From a virus: DNA of 51,420 nt. This document shows, piece after piece, positions 32,824 through 41,061 of the stretch; the first letter of the stretch is position 1, and each line of letters starts with the position of its first letter. Below the pieces are notes generated by a model, which made no database searches, was not told the origin of the DNA, and was given only the letters and a program-made list of their open reading frames with translations. The stretch lies in IMG/VR virus record IMGVR_UViG_3300021962_000154, positions 1 through 51,420 of that record; one strand, 5' to 3'. Position numbers and translations under genes: made by a program.

Positions 32824-33201
32824 TTATAAATTACACTCCACACTTTTTTTAATTATATCGTAAGTGGCTTCATTTAATGAAACAACTTTCGGTGCATCTT
32901 TTCTGAATGTTTCAAGCACATCATCATAAGCCCTACAGATATCCTGCTCAAGCTCCTCTACCGTTGTTTCGTATTTAAAACCACCAGTCGGGTAACCGCC
33001 ACCCATTTTAACCAAGTTACCATTAACATCGAATAAGATTCTATCACCAAGCGATATTAAAATACCGTTTTGGAAATACCCCGCCATTAATTTACCCCTG
33101 TCGGATACAATACCAACACTTTCAAGTGGTCTCTCATCGCTTTCCATAAGACCCATCATCTTACGTATTCTAGTAATTTCATTTAAAATATTTGTTCCCA
33201 T
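32824..33201 (-). CDS. Tagged 125-residue protein
   Basis: Tag MGTNILNEITRIRKMMGLME then SDERPL. The body (GIVSDRGKLMAGYFQNGILI, SLGDRILFDVNG) is beta-rich, with one C-terminal Cys. First gene after the TATTTATA motif at 33248-33255. Family unknown. Confidence 0.77.
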   Translation of the reverse strand: MGTNILNEITRIRKMMGLMESDERPLESVGIVSDRGKLMAGYFQNGILISLGDRILFDVNGNLVKMGGGYPTGGFKYETTVEELEQDICRAYDDVLETFRKDAPKVVSLNEATYDIIKKSVECNL

Positions 33202-33247
33202 AATATATGTTTTTTTACATATAATTTATATTATATGCTTTTTTACA

Positions 33248-33255
33248 TATAAATA
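33248..33255 (-). promoter_or_regulatory. TATTTATA late-type promoter motif
   Basis: ACTATTTATATG on the minus strand, 47 bases before the ATG at 33201. Confidence 0.5.
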
Positions 33256-33280
33256 GTTTAAACTTCCATAAAACACCTTA

Positions 33281-33288
33281 TATTTATT
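33281..33288 (+). promoter_or_regulatory. TATTTATT late-type promoter motif with long leader
   Basis: TTATATTTATTATAG about 98 bases before the ATG at 33386. The leader holds a GTTGG-AATTGATA-CCAAC hairpin. This is much longer than other leaders here. Confidence 0.45.
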
Positions 33289-33385
33289 ATAGACCTTGTG
33301 ATTGGGTTCCATGCGTACTAGATGCGTTTGAGTTGGAATTGATACCAACGATATGGACACCAAATACAAAAAAATATAAGGAAAA

Positions 33386-34228
33386 ATGTTATACACGTAC
33401 ACTAATACTGTACCTGCGCCTAGTGCGTTCGTTACAGTAAACAAACAAAGACTCCGTCAAAACGGAAAGTTGGTCTATATGAAGGACCAAACAGAGTTCG
33501 AGATCGAACTTTACAATCCCACAAAAGAAAAAATAATGGCAATGATCGAAATGAATGGTACACCCATCTCAGGTTCGGGTATCATTCTAAAACCAGGTCA
33601 ACGAGTATTCCTCGAAAGGTTCCTGGATGAAGAGAAGAAATTCCTTTATGAAACTTATGTGGTGGACAATAATAAAGAAACCAAGGAAGCGATCCAGGAC
33701 AACGGAAAGGTTATGGTTAAATTCCACAGGGAATCAAAACCAAGACAAAGAGGCTTAAACTACGGTACCATCTTTAACGGCTCATCAGGTTTTGGCTGGA
33801 GTGAGGTCATTTACACGGATTACAGCAACAGCAACCCAGTTATAACACATAACACAAATGACATCATAGGTACCAGCAACAACTTCTTCACAAATAGCGT
33901 TGTTAACACAAGCATCAGCAATAAAAATGTGGAAACTGGTTCCGTTGAGAAAGGTGGTCAAAGTAACCAAGAGTTAAGATCAACCAACGGAGACTTTGAA
34001 TGGTTCTACACATGGATAGATGATTGGCAGATCATGCCACACACCCATCAACCAAAAACGTCTAAGGATTTGGTGAGCAGATGCCCTAGTTGTGCTAATA
34101 AATTAAAGTCAACGCATAAGTTCTGCCCAGATTGTGGTAGTGAGATCACAGGTAAAGCTCTTTTAGAAGATGTTTTACAAAAATTACCAAAAGAGGATCT
34201 AATTAAAATGATACTCGGTATAAAATAA
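33386..34228 (+). CDS. Virion-type protein with C-terminal zinc ribbon
   Basis: 280 residues. Residues 1-100 form a beta domain (VTVNKQRLRQNGKLVYMKDQ, ELYNPTKEKIMAMIEMNG, ILKPGQRVFLERFLDEEKKF) that I associate with structural proteins of large phages. The middle is Asn/Ser-rich. Residues 230-255 are a zinc ribbon, CPSC...CPDCG. More codon-rich in G/C than its neighbours, which suits a highly expressed structural protein. Ends in a terminator. Confidence 0.75.
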   Translation: MLYTYTNTVPAPSAFVTVNKQRLRQNGKLVYMKDQTEFEIELYNPTKEKIMAMIEMNGTPISGSGIILKPGQRVFLERFLDEEKKFLYETYVVDNNKETKEAIQDNGKVMVKFHRESKPRQRGLNYGTIFNGSSGFGWSEVIYTDYSNSNPVITHNTNDIIGTSNNFFTNSVVNTSISNKNVETGSVEKGGQSNQELRSTNGDFEWFYTWIDDWQIMPHTHQPKTSKDLVSRCPSCANKLKSTHKFCPDCGSEITGKALLEDVLQKLPKEDLIKMILGIK

Positions 34229-34247
34229 ATAAAATTCACAAGGTCAT

Positions 34248-34278
34248 TAAATCCCATCAGAAACGGTGGGATTTTTTT
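34248..34278 (+). terminator. Rho-independent terminator
   Basis: AAATCCCA, 10-base loop, TGGGATTT and T-run. Confidence 0.88.
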
Positions 34279-34290
34279 ATTTTTATACTA

Positions 34291-34298
34291 TATTTATA
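34291..34298 (+). promoter_or_regulatory. TATTTATA late-type promoter motif
   Basis: CTATATTTATAAAA, 16 bases before the ATG at 34315. Confidence 0.5.
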
Positions 34299-34314
34299 AA
34301 AAACCCCGTATCCC

Positions 34315-34515
34315 ATGACTAATGAAGAGTACACTGAAGAAATCTACTATGAAGCGCATGCAAATGGGTTTATAGATGAGTTAAGAGCTGAGATTGACAG
34401 ACTTAAGAACAATGTTAAGTATTATAAATTACCGTATCATGATTTGGTCCATAAAGCCTATTATTATGTGAGAGATACAAATGAAAATAATGGGGTATTT
34501 ATAAGTAATGAGTAG
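34315..34515 (+). CDS. Unknown 66-residue protein
   Basis: Acidic helical start (MTNEEYTEEIYYEAHANGFI). Stop is TAG; if TAG is decoded, three more codons are read to a TGA ending at 34524. Overlaps the GNAT-type gene ATG at 34508. Confidence 0.7.
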   Translation: MTNEEYTEEIYYEAHANGFIDELRAEIDRLKNNVKYYKLPYHDLVHKAYYYVRDTNENNGVFISNE

Positions 34516-35206
34516 TCCGTTTGACATATTGGATCAAAAGTATCCAGATATAAGGTTTGAGTTATACCCCAATGATAAGGCAAAGAGAGTTTACCTTACA
34601 GGATTCATCGTACCCTATACCATGAGAGGTCAGGGGGTTGGTTCATCTTTTATGAACGACTTAACAAATATCGCTGATGAAAATGGGTGGACAATAACCC
34701 TTACACCATCAAGCAGTTACGGTGGCAACGTCACAAGACTAAAACAATTCTACAAGGGATTCGGCTTCGTGGAGAACAAAGGTGGCAACAGAGATTTCTC
34801 TCACAGGGAAGATATGTACAGATCACCACAGGGTGCTGATGCCTTAAATGAGGAAATCGAAAAGATGAGATCAACTCTTTTAATGCTCGAAAACAAGTCG
34901 ATCGAAAAAGAGAGGGACATCAAAGATAAGATTAAATATGTTAGAGGTGTATCAGACGAACTAAAAGATTTCGCAATGAACCACCTGGAAAGATATACAA
35001 ATGCGGCCAAGGGCCGCATCAGCGGTTTGCAGCTACACCCAGATCTAAAGAAAAAAATCAAAGAAAAGGGTTTGCCAGATGGTTTTAGCATGGGGGTGGA
35101 CAAAGATGGTTATTACATCCATACACACAGAGCCAGATCAAAATCATACGAGAAACCAGACGCAATTAACATAAAAGATATTAAATTTATTGATTCAACA
35201 GGGTAA
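34508..35206 (+). CDS. GNAT-type acetyltransferase fused to internal tag and C-terminal domain
   Basis: 232 residues. Residues 1-100 follow the GNAT fold, with the acetyl-CoA loop RGQGVG and FYKGFGFVENKGGNRDFSHR. At about 112-132, DALNEEIEKMRSTLLMLENK is an internal copy of the tag seen at the N-terminus of six neighbours. The C-terminal domain is basic. TAATG overlap with 35206. It may be cleaved at the internal tag (inference). Confidence 0.75.
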   Translation: MSSPFDILDQKYPDIRFELYPNDKAKRVYLTGFIVPYTMRGQGVGSSFMNDLTNIADENGWTITLTPSSSYGGNVTRLKQFYKGFGFVENKGGNRDFSHREDMYRSPQGADALNEEIEKMRSTLLMLENKSIEKERDIKDKIKYVRGVSDELKDFAMNHLERYTNAAKGRISGLQLHPDLKKKIKEKGLPDGFSMGVDKDGYYIHTHRARSKSYEKPDAINIKDIKFIDSTG

Positions 35207-36849
35207 TGGAAAATAACTTAAATGAAAACGTAAACAGATTAAGAGAAATCATGAGTCTAAACGAAAACATCGATATGATGGTGGATGAAGTAAACGACCC
35301 TGGTTATTTAAGCTGGAAAAGAAAAAATGTAACTATCAGAGGTGTAAAAGAAGTTGGTGAGGAAAATAATGCTGGCGCAATGCTCGGAAGAGGTCTATAC
35401 ACAGCATTTTTATCGAATAAAGGGTTGGCCAAAGAATATGGTACGGTATACTTCGTCCTAAATGCGATACCAAAGAATCCAAAAGTATTTAACACATTAA
35501 ATGAATGGGAGATTTGGTTCTATAACACATTGGTAAACCAATACTCAAAAGAGAAAGGAAAGAACTTTCCAGATAGAAGAGACTTCGATGCAAATACAAC
35601 CATAGAAGACGAAGTTCAAAAAATGGGGTTTGATGGTATTATTATAAAAGGTAGGGAGATGGTGAACTTCAACCCACCAGATAATGTGATATACTTCAAA
35701 AACGAGGATCAGTTAATCAATTACTACGAAACAGTGGTAAACGGGTTAAATGAAGGTGTCTCAAGATACAGAACTGATATAACACCAGAAACCTTAATCA
35801 AAAGAGTACCATTCTTAAGAACATTCCAAAATTTCTCGGATAAAGAGAAAATAATGTTCCAGAAAATAACCTACAACAAAGATGTACAATTATACGTAAA
35901 AGATAGTGAACCATTATTCTTTAAACAATTCAACGTCTCATCTGAAACACATTATTCAATTGTTGATATGGGTGACAACAGACATAGGTTCATGTTATCA
36001 CTAGTCCACCAGACATGGCTTATGCCACCAGACACAAAAGAAATGGAACAGGAGTTAACCTATAAAGTTCTTATTATGGCTATGAAAAAGCAAATGGAAT
36101 CATTTGACTATAGATTCGATGAGGTTCTTGAACAAGAATCACTAACCGAAGAACAATGGAACGAAATCATAAATAAATTGAACGAATCGTTCTTTAAATT
36201 AGAAAATTATCTTGAAGAAGTATTACCCGTTAGATTAAAAACACATTTAGATGAAAATGTTGAGGAATTAATAAAGATGGCACATGATGCGATCACAAGA
36301 AGAAAGGGTAAAGACTACGCACCAGATGTTCATGAACTCCAAGCGTGGGTAGATAATCATATAAAGGATAAAAAAATGAATGAAGCAGAAGAAAAAGAAA
36401 AAACGAGAATAGCATTGTTATTCATCGTAATCGACAACAAAGTGTTGTTATTTAAAAGAAGCCCTGAGGAAACAACAAACCCAGGCAAATACGGAATGCT
36501 TGGCGGTCACATAGAAAAAGGTGAATCACCAGAGGAAGCGTTAAGAAGAGAGATCAAAGAAGAAGCTGGCGTTGAACTAGGGTCCTTCAAGAAATTAAAG
36601 ACATACGAATTGGATGAGGTCCAATTAAACGTGTTCTACACAAACGAATTCGACACAGAGAATATCAAGTTGGATAAGAAAGAACACACAGGAAAGAAAT
36701 TCTTTACGTTAGAAGAACTTGATGAGATGTCACCAGAAGAATGTATCGACACCAATAAAGGTATTGCTAGAGACTATAACAAGAAGGCACAAGAGGATAA
36801 AAAACTTGATGAAACGATCTTAAGAATGAAATCGATCATTAACAAATAA
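35206..36849 (+). CDS. ADP-ribosyltransferase-like / Nudix fusion protein with N-terminal tag
   Basis: 547 residues. Tag MENNLNENVNRLREIMSLNE; ART-like domain about 30-180 (MLGRGLYTAFLSNKGLAKEY, GFDGIIIKGREMVNFNPPDN); a middle helical region; and at about 400-530 a Nudix hydrolase with the full box GHIEKGESPEEALRREIKEE plus AGV (GX5EX7REUXEEXGU). The C-terminus KKLDETILRMKSIINK echoes the tag. T4 packages the ADP-ribosyltransferase Alt in its head with a cleavable targeting peptide; a similar injected role is inferred. The Nudix domain could clear ADP-ribose or NAD-type products. Confidence 0.8.
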   Translation: MENNLNENVNRLREIMSLNENIDMMVDEVNDPGYLSWKRKNVTIRGVKEVGEENNAGAMLGRGLYTAFLSNKGLAKEYGTVYFVLNAIPKNPKVFNTLNEWEIWFYNTLVNQYSKEKGKNFPDRRDFDANTTIEDEVQKMGFDGIIIKGREMVNFNPPDNVIYFKNEDQLINYYETVVNGLNEGVSRYRTDITPETLIKRVPFLRTFQNFSDKEKIMFQKITYNKDVQLYVKDSEPLFFKQFNVSSETHYSIVDMGDNRHRFMLSLVHQTWLMPPDTKEMEQELTYKVLIMAMKKQMESFDYRFDEVLEQESLTEEQWNEIINKLNESFFKLENYLEEVLPVRLKTHLDENVEELIKMAHDAITRRKGKDYAPDVHELQAWVDNHIKDKKMNEAEEKEKTRIALLFIVIDNKVLLFKRSPEETTNPGKYGMLGGHIEKGESPEEALRREIKEEAGVELGSFKKLKTYELDEVQLNVFYTNEFDTENIKLDKKEHTGKKFFTLEELDEMSPEECIDTNKGIARDYNKKAQEDKKLDETILRMKSIINK

Positions 36850-36866
36850 TAAAGACGTTCTTTATT
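36848..36866. terminator. Bidirectional hairpin between convergent genes
   Basis: AATAAAGA-CGT-TCTTTATT overlapping both gene ends; AT-rich, so a weak terminator. Confidence 0.45.
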
Positions 36867-37404
36867 CCCCACCCTTTTTTAAATCCTTCTTCATGTCCTT
36901 AATCATTTTAAGGAGATTAGTATTGTCCGTTTTTATAATCGTCTTTGTCTGAATAACAGGATCGGGCGCTGGCATCATTGCTACTCTCGGGCGGGTACCG
37001 CCCGTTGCGTCACCGTTGTCATCAAATCTCATCTCCTCACGGTATATAGGTCGCTCAGAACTTTGCTCCAAAACCGTAACCTTACCATTCGTTTTTTTCG
37101 CCTCAGATTCCAAATTCGAAATCATCGTCAGAATTTCCTGCTCCCTCTGCGCAAATTTATTTGTACAAGACATCTGACCATCAATAACCTGGTCATTTAA
37201 TTGCATAACTCTTTGCGTAAGTGACTGAATTTCAGTACGTTGCAAATCTATCTTTGACTTTAACTCCTCATTGTCCTGAGTAAATGCACCCACGATCTTA
37301 GGGCCGACACTAATAAAGGTGATTGATAATAATAAGAATACAAGGGCAACCAGACGCTGGCCGACCGATAATTTTGAAAGGATTTCTGAGATGTACTTGA
37401 ACAT
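36862..37404 (-). CDS. Membrane-anchored coiled-coil protein (possible inner spanin)
   Basis: 180 residues. One N-terminal membrane span (LVALVFLLLSITFISVG, about 17-33), then a heptad coiled coil (ELKSKIDLQRTEIQSLTQRV), one Cys, a Pro/Arg-rich segment and a basic C-terminus. The N-in, coiled-coil-out layout suits an i-spanin or a virion/membrane tether. It is far from the lysis cassette, so this is tentative. Late-type motif at 37419-37426. Confidence 0.65.
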   Translation of the reverse strand: MFKYISEILSKLSVGQRLVALVFLLLSITFISVGPKIVGAFTQDNEELKSKIDLQRTEIQSLTQRVMQLNDQVIDGQMSCTNKFAQREQEILTMISNLESEAKKTNGKVTVLEQSSERPIYREEMRFDDNGDATGGTRPRVAMMPAPDPVIQTKTIIKTDNTNLLKMIKDMKKDLKKGGE

Positions 37405-37418
37405 GGCTTTAATTTACA

Positions 37419-37426
37419 TATAAATA
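37419..37426 (-). promoter_or_regulatory. TATTTATA late-type promoter motif
   Basis: CACTATTTATATG on the minus strand, 15 bases before the ATG at 37404. Confidence 0.5.
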
Positions 37427-37510
37427 GTGCGTTTATAGTTTAGTGTTTACTGTAAACAATATCACCTAATTGACCGATAATTTATGATATCGGTTAAAAG
37501 GCCGATATTG

Positions 37511-37541
37511 TTGGTTATTAAAAAGATTTTTTTTATATTTG
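37511..37541 (+). promoter_or_regulatory. Bacteroidota-type promoter of the HNH gene
   Basis: TTG (37511-37513), 20 bases, TATATTTG (37534-37541), 20 bases before the ATG at 37562. Confidence 0.7.
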
Positions 37542-37561
37542 TGGTTGTTAATTTTTGATTT

Positions 37562-38986
37562 ATGACCACAAGAAAAGAAAAATCAACTATATGTGAAACA
37601 TGTGGTGAAACAGATAAAGATAAACTATTGGTTTTTAAACCCATTTGTTATACATGTCGTAATAAAAAATATGTAAAACCAAAAGACCCTAGAAAAGAAC
37701 CAAAGATAAAAATTAATATCCCAGATGGGATTGAGGACCGAAAAACTTTTTATAAAAAAGAGTGGCAGAGAATATATCACCAACTTAATAAAGATTCGGT
37801 TAAATTAAAACGTAAAATTGCAAAACGTATTAAAATACTTAAAAAGTATTGTGATTTATTAAATAGGGATGTTAATGAGTATCTAAAGAATAACCCATCA
37901 GATGATGATCTTAAAATTATTAACAAAAGTTTAAAAGAAGAATATTACGACCAAAAAAGAGCCCTTAATAACGGACCGAAAGTTATTTTAGAACCTGATT
38001 ATTACGTGAACCAATTCAAGAATAAGATTGAGCAGCTATATGATGGTCGGGTTATACTTGTTGGTGAATATAAAAATAGAAATACAAAAACCGTATTAAG
38101 TTGCAAGGAACATAATAATGAGATAATTGTTAACCCAGACCATTTACCAAAAAACCCGTGCCCAATTTGCCTACAGGTTGAATTAAAGAATAAATATAGA
38201 ACGGACTTTAAAAAAAGACTTAATGATCGGTTTGCGGATCAATTAACACTTGTTGGCGAATATAATAACCAATGCACTATTACCGTATTAAGTTGCAAGG
38301 AACACGGTGAGTTTGAAGTGATACCCCAGAACATATTTGATAACAAATACCCATGCCCATCTTGTAGGATACAACACGGATTTGCGCAATCAGAAATTAA
38401 ACAGGGCGTTGTTGTTAAAGGTTTAAGTAATGAAGAGTTAATACAAAAATCCATTGAATTATATGGGGATAGATATGACTACAGTAAATTCAACTACATC
38501 AGGAAAAGAGACAAGGTAATTTTTATTTGCAAGGAACACGGTGAGTTTGAACAAAAATACCAATCACACATTATGGGCTTTCAGGGTTGCAAAAAATGTG
38601 CACCACATGATAAACAATTTTTTAATGAAAAGATGTTAAGTCATAAATTATACCTTAATTTAAGAGAACACATTACACGATCTTTAAAACATTTAGGTGT
38701 TGAATATAAAAAATATGATCCGAACTATTCATCCATAAAAATATGTGGTCTTAAAAAAGAAGATTTCCTGCGATATCTGGAAACTAAAATGGAACCCTGG
38801 ATGACATGGAGCAATTACGGGCTTTATAACGGCACACCTAATCACGGTTGGGATTTGGACCATATTATACCTAGAAACACGGTAACCACATTGGATGATT
38901 TTTATAAGGTATATCATTACACTAACATACAACCACTCTGCTCGTACATTAATAGAGATGTTAAAAAAGACAAAATTTTGAAATAA
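37562..38986 (+). CDS. HNH endonuclease with zinc-ribbon repeats (homing-type)
   Basis: 474 residues. N-terminal CETCG...CYTC zinc ribbon, a long basic helical region, then three repeats of the type (V/I)LSCKEHGEFE...CPxC (about 180-215, 245-285, 320-350), each able to bind zinc and probably DNA. The C-terminal HNH is GWDLDHIIPRN (His of the HNH), then YTNIQPLCSYINRDVKKD. Free-standing homing-type nucleases with such arrays are common in large phages. Host-type promoter upstream; the odd 38987-39353 region follows. Confidence 0.87.
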   Translation: MTTRKEKSTICETCGETDKDKLLVFKPICYTCRNKKYVKPKDPRKEPKIKINIPDGIEDRKTFYKKEWQRIYHQLNKDSVKLKRKIAKRIKILKKYCDLLNRDVNEYLKNNPSDDDLKIINKSLKEEYYDQKRALNNGPKVILEPDYYVNQFKNKIEQLYDGRVILVGEYKNRNTKTVLSCKEHNNEIIVNPDHLPKNPCPICLQVELKNKYRTDFKKRLNDRFADQLTLVGEYNNQCTITVLSCKEHGEFEVIPQNIFDNKYPCPSCRIQHGFAQSEIKQGVVVKGLSNEELIQKSIELYGDRYDYSKFNYIRKRDKVIFICKEHGEFEQKYQSHIMGFQGCKKCAPHDKQFFNEKMLSHKLYLNLREHITRSLKHLGVEYKKYDPNYSSIKICGLKKEDFLRYLETKMEPWMTWSNYGLYNGTPNHGWDLDHIIPRNTVTTLDDFYKVYHYTNIQPLCSYINRDVKKDKILK

Positions 38987-39353
38987 AAAATTCCCCAGAA
39001 ATTTTTTTGAAAAATGGTTTTTAAATAAAAAGGGGGTCATGTTTTCCAGACGGATCTTTCCATATAGGGGTCCAAAATTCTGGAAAAAAAAATACCTGGA
39101 AATTTTTTTTGGATTCGGGTTCATTTTTGTATTTGAGCCCCACTTTGGGGGGTGTTACGGGGGGTATATGGGGGGCTAATAAAGAGGGGGGGGGTCTTTA
39201 TACCACTTTGGTGACCAAATAGCACTACCCTATATTTACTGACCAAATTAAGTTATCCACATATTAACATAATCATTTTAAGCCCCTTTAAGCCCTTGTA
39301 ACCTATCCACCTATAACAATATACCACTTATATAAGATAAAGCCGTATAAAGC
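38987..39353. other. Non-coding region with G-runs, inverted repeat and DnaA-type box
   Basis: About 370 bases between convergent genes, no ORF. TTTTCCAGA pairs with TCTGGAAAA (about 39042-39089). Two similar runs, CCCCAGAAATTTTTTTG and CCTGGAAATTTTTTTTGG, flank it. Then strong G-runs (up to nine G, 39140-39197) and TTATCCACA, a perfect DnaA-box consensus, near 39253, with TATCCACC further on. A possible replication origin or recombination hot spot. Confidence 0.4.
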
Positions 39354-39384
39354 AAAAAAAAGGGGTATTTCTACCCCTTCTCTA
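39354..39384 (-). terminator. Terminator of the 39398 gene
   Basis: Minus strand AGGGGTA-GAAA-TACCCCT followed by T-run. Confidence 0.85.
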
Positions 39385-39397
39385 TCTTCGTTGTAGG

Positions 39398-40045
39398 TTA
39401 TCCAACTTCCACCACTTCGCCCGATACCTTAACACTTCCCACAAGGTTATCAATGGCAAATCTTCTCAATGTTTGTGCTTTGCCCTTTGCTTGTTTCTCA
39501 ATCAATCGCTTTGCTATTGTTTTAGGTGCTGACTTAACAACTTTGAAACTTCCCTTTGTTTCTACTACCTTGTTAACGCTTTGCCCAAAGATACCCAAAC
39601 GCATAGTATTAAAGTTAAATACCAATGCTTTGTTTAACCAAATATCGTTGCTTGTATCTTTCTTTGCCTTTGGTTGATTAAGTTCTTCCAATGCCGTTGG
39701 TAATGCTTCCTTAACTGCTTGTTTGAATTGTTCCAATGTCAAGCCGTTTGTATCAATAGTATCGTAGTTAAACTTATCTACATCTACTTTTGACAAATCA
39801 AAGTTTGCGTAAATGTCGCTATCCTTTGTTAGCATATTGCTGTAACTTGCACCAATGTTTACTACTTGGTTTGCTACTTCGGTATTGTTTGACTTATCAC
39901 TTGAATAGCCGTTAACCGATACGAAAGATACCCCACCGATGCCGTTGGTTGCTTTGATAAGGTTTTCCACTTGTTCTACTGACAAGTTAGTGTAGGTGTT
40001 TAGGATTGCTAAAATCACCTCTTGTTTGTTGCTTAAATTTTCCAT
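39398..40045 (-). CDS. Conserved-looking 215-residue early protein
   Basis: Starts MENLSNKQEVILAILNTYTN. C-terminal FNTMRLGIFGQSVNKVVETK, SAPKTIAKRLIEKQAKGKAQ and TLRRFAIDNLVGSV looks like a compact, basic DNA- or RNA-binding domain; I recall similar proteins from Bacteroidota phages, unnamed. Early-type promoter with -7 at 40086-40093. Confidence 0.72.
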   Translation of the reverse strand: MENLSNKQEVILAILNTYTNLSVEQVENLIKATNGIGGVSFVSVNGYSSDKSNNTEVANQVVNIGASYSNMLTKDSDIYANFDLSKVDVDKFNYDTIDTNGLTLEQFKQAVKEALPTALEELNQPKAKKDTSNDIWLNKALVFNFNTMRLGIFGQSVNKVVETKGSFKVVKSAPKTIAKRLIEKQAKGKAQTLRRFAIDNLVGSVKVSGEVVEVG

Positions 40046-40139
40046 TTGTTTAATTGTTTAATTGTGTTGTGCCTTATTGACCTTACAAAGATAGTTATTT
40101 TTCTTTACCCACCAAACTTTTTTACAATTATTTTTTATT

Positions 40140-40246
40140 TTTTTTTGTTTAATGTTTAGGGGTGAAAGTTAAACATAAAAAGTATCGTGTAGGTTGGAGT
40201 CTACTCTCTCAACTTGTTAGGCCGACCCTTTCCTTAATTGGAACAC
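40140..40246 (-). ncRNA. Candidate promoter-driven non-coding RNA
   Basis: A full promoter (-7 at 40249-40256) is followed by no ORF above six codons before the next promoter at 40093. The predicted RNA has GTTG/CAAC with GAG/CTC and TGTTTA/TAAACA hairpins. It may be an sRNA or a decayed gene. Confidence 0.4.
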
Positions 40247-40288
40247 TTCAAAGATAATATAAAATAATTTACCCACCAAATTTATTAT

Positions 40289-40318
40289 AAAAAAAAAGGG
40301 GACTTTTTTTGTCCCCTC
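40289..40318 (-). terminator. Terminator of the 40324 gene
   Basis: Minus strand AGGGGAC-AAAAAAA-GTCCCCT and T-run. Confidence 0.88.
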
Positions 40319-40323
40319 TTATA

Positions 40324-40497
40324 TTAGAAATTGATAAACATTCTATTGTTTTGTTTCTTGTGGTGCTTGTGGTATCTGTGACTTTTTTTGCTTTGTCTGT
40401 GGTTAAACTTTTGTGCTTTGCCGTAGTTACATTGAGCATCTACATTTGTTCCCATTGCTATAAAGAAAACTACGAATAATAAAACTAACTTTTTCAT
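40324..40497 (-). CDS. Small exported basic protein (57 residues)
   Basis: Read from the minus strand. Signal peptide MKKLVLLFVVFFIAMGTNVD-AQ, then a His/Lys/Arg-rich mature part (HRQSKKSHRYHKHHKKQ). One of seven MKK-type exported proteins in this region. Own promoter (-7 40525) and terminator. Confidence 0.75.
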   Translation of the reverse strand: MKKLVLLFVVFFIAMGTNVDAQCNYGKAQKFNHRQSKKSHRYHKHHKKQNNRMFINF

Positions 40498-40590
40498 TTT
40501 GCCTTTGTTTAATTGGTTATAGAGTAAAAGTAATATATTATTTTTTATTGTGCAAGTTTTTTATAGATTTTTTTTAAATTATTTTATATA

Positions 40591-40618
40591 AAAAAAAGGG
40601 GAACTTTCGCACCCCTCT
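40591..40618 (-). terminator. Terminator of the 40638 gene
   Basis: GGGG-TGCGAAAGTT-CCCC type hairpin followed by T-run on the minus strand. Confidence 0.82.
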
Positions 40619-40637
40619 CTTGTTGATTGATATCTGA

Positions 40638-40802
40638 TTACCAATTTGTACTTCTGTATGTTGTTCTAGGACCTTTGTATTTTGTTTTGGTCATGCACCC
40701 TTTTTTCTTTACTTTGTAAGTTCCGTACTTTGAACTTGCACAACTTGTTGTTGTTAATGATACTGCGAAAACAACTACTAATAAATAAACTAACTTTTTC
40801 AT
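40638..40802 (-). CDS. Small lipoprotein (54 residues)
   Basis: Signal MKKLVYLLVVVFAVSLTTTS then Cys21 as lipid site. Mature part basic with GTYKVKKKGCMTKTKYKG. Own promoter (-7 40827, TACATTTA) and terminator. Likely envelope-located. Confidence 0.75.
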   Translation of the reverse strand: MKKLVYLLVVVFAVSLTTTSCASSKYGTYKVKKKGCMTKTKYKGPRTTYRSTNW

Positions 40803-40881
40803 AACTCTTTGTTTAATTGTATAATGTAAATGTACTATATTATTTTTTATTGTGCAAGTTTTTTGTAAACTTTTTTTTAAA

Positions 40882-41061
40882 TTATTTTATGTAAGCGCAT
40901 CTATTGAGTAGATCATTATATTGTTCATCTGTCCCAATAAAAAAGAACTTCCCAACCTTTCTGTCGATTGTGGTGTGCAATTGCTTGGTACCTACATTAC
41001 CAAAAATTGGTAATAGATAATTATATTGTTCTCTTGTAATTTGAAATGAATAACTTCGCAT
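40882..41061 (-). CDS. Unknown 59-residue early protein
   Basis: Start at ATG 41061 (MRSYSFQITREQYNYLL); the longer frame only translates the promoter. No family recognised. Promoter -7 at 41085. Confidence 0.72.
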   Translation of the reverse strand: MRSYSFQITREQYNYLLPIFGNVGTKQLHTTIDRKVGKFFFIGTDEQYNDLLNRCAYIK

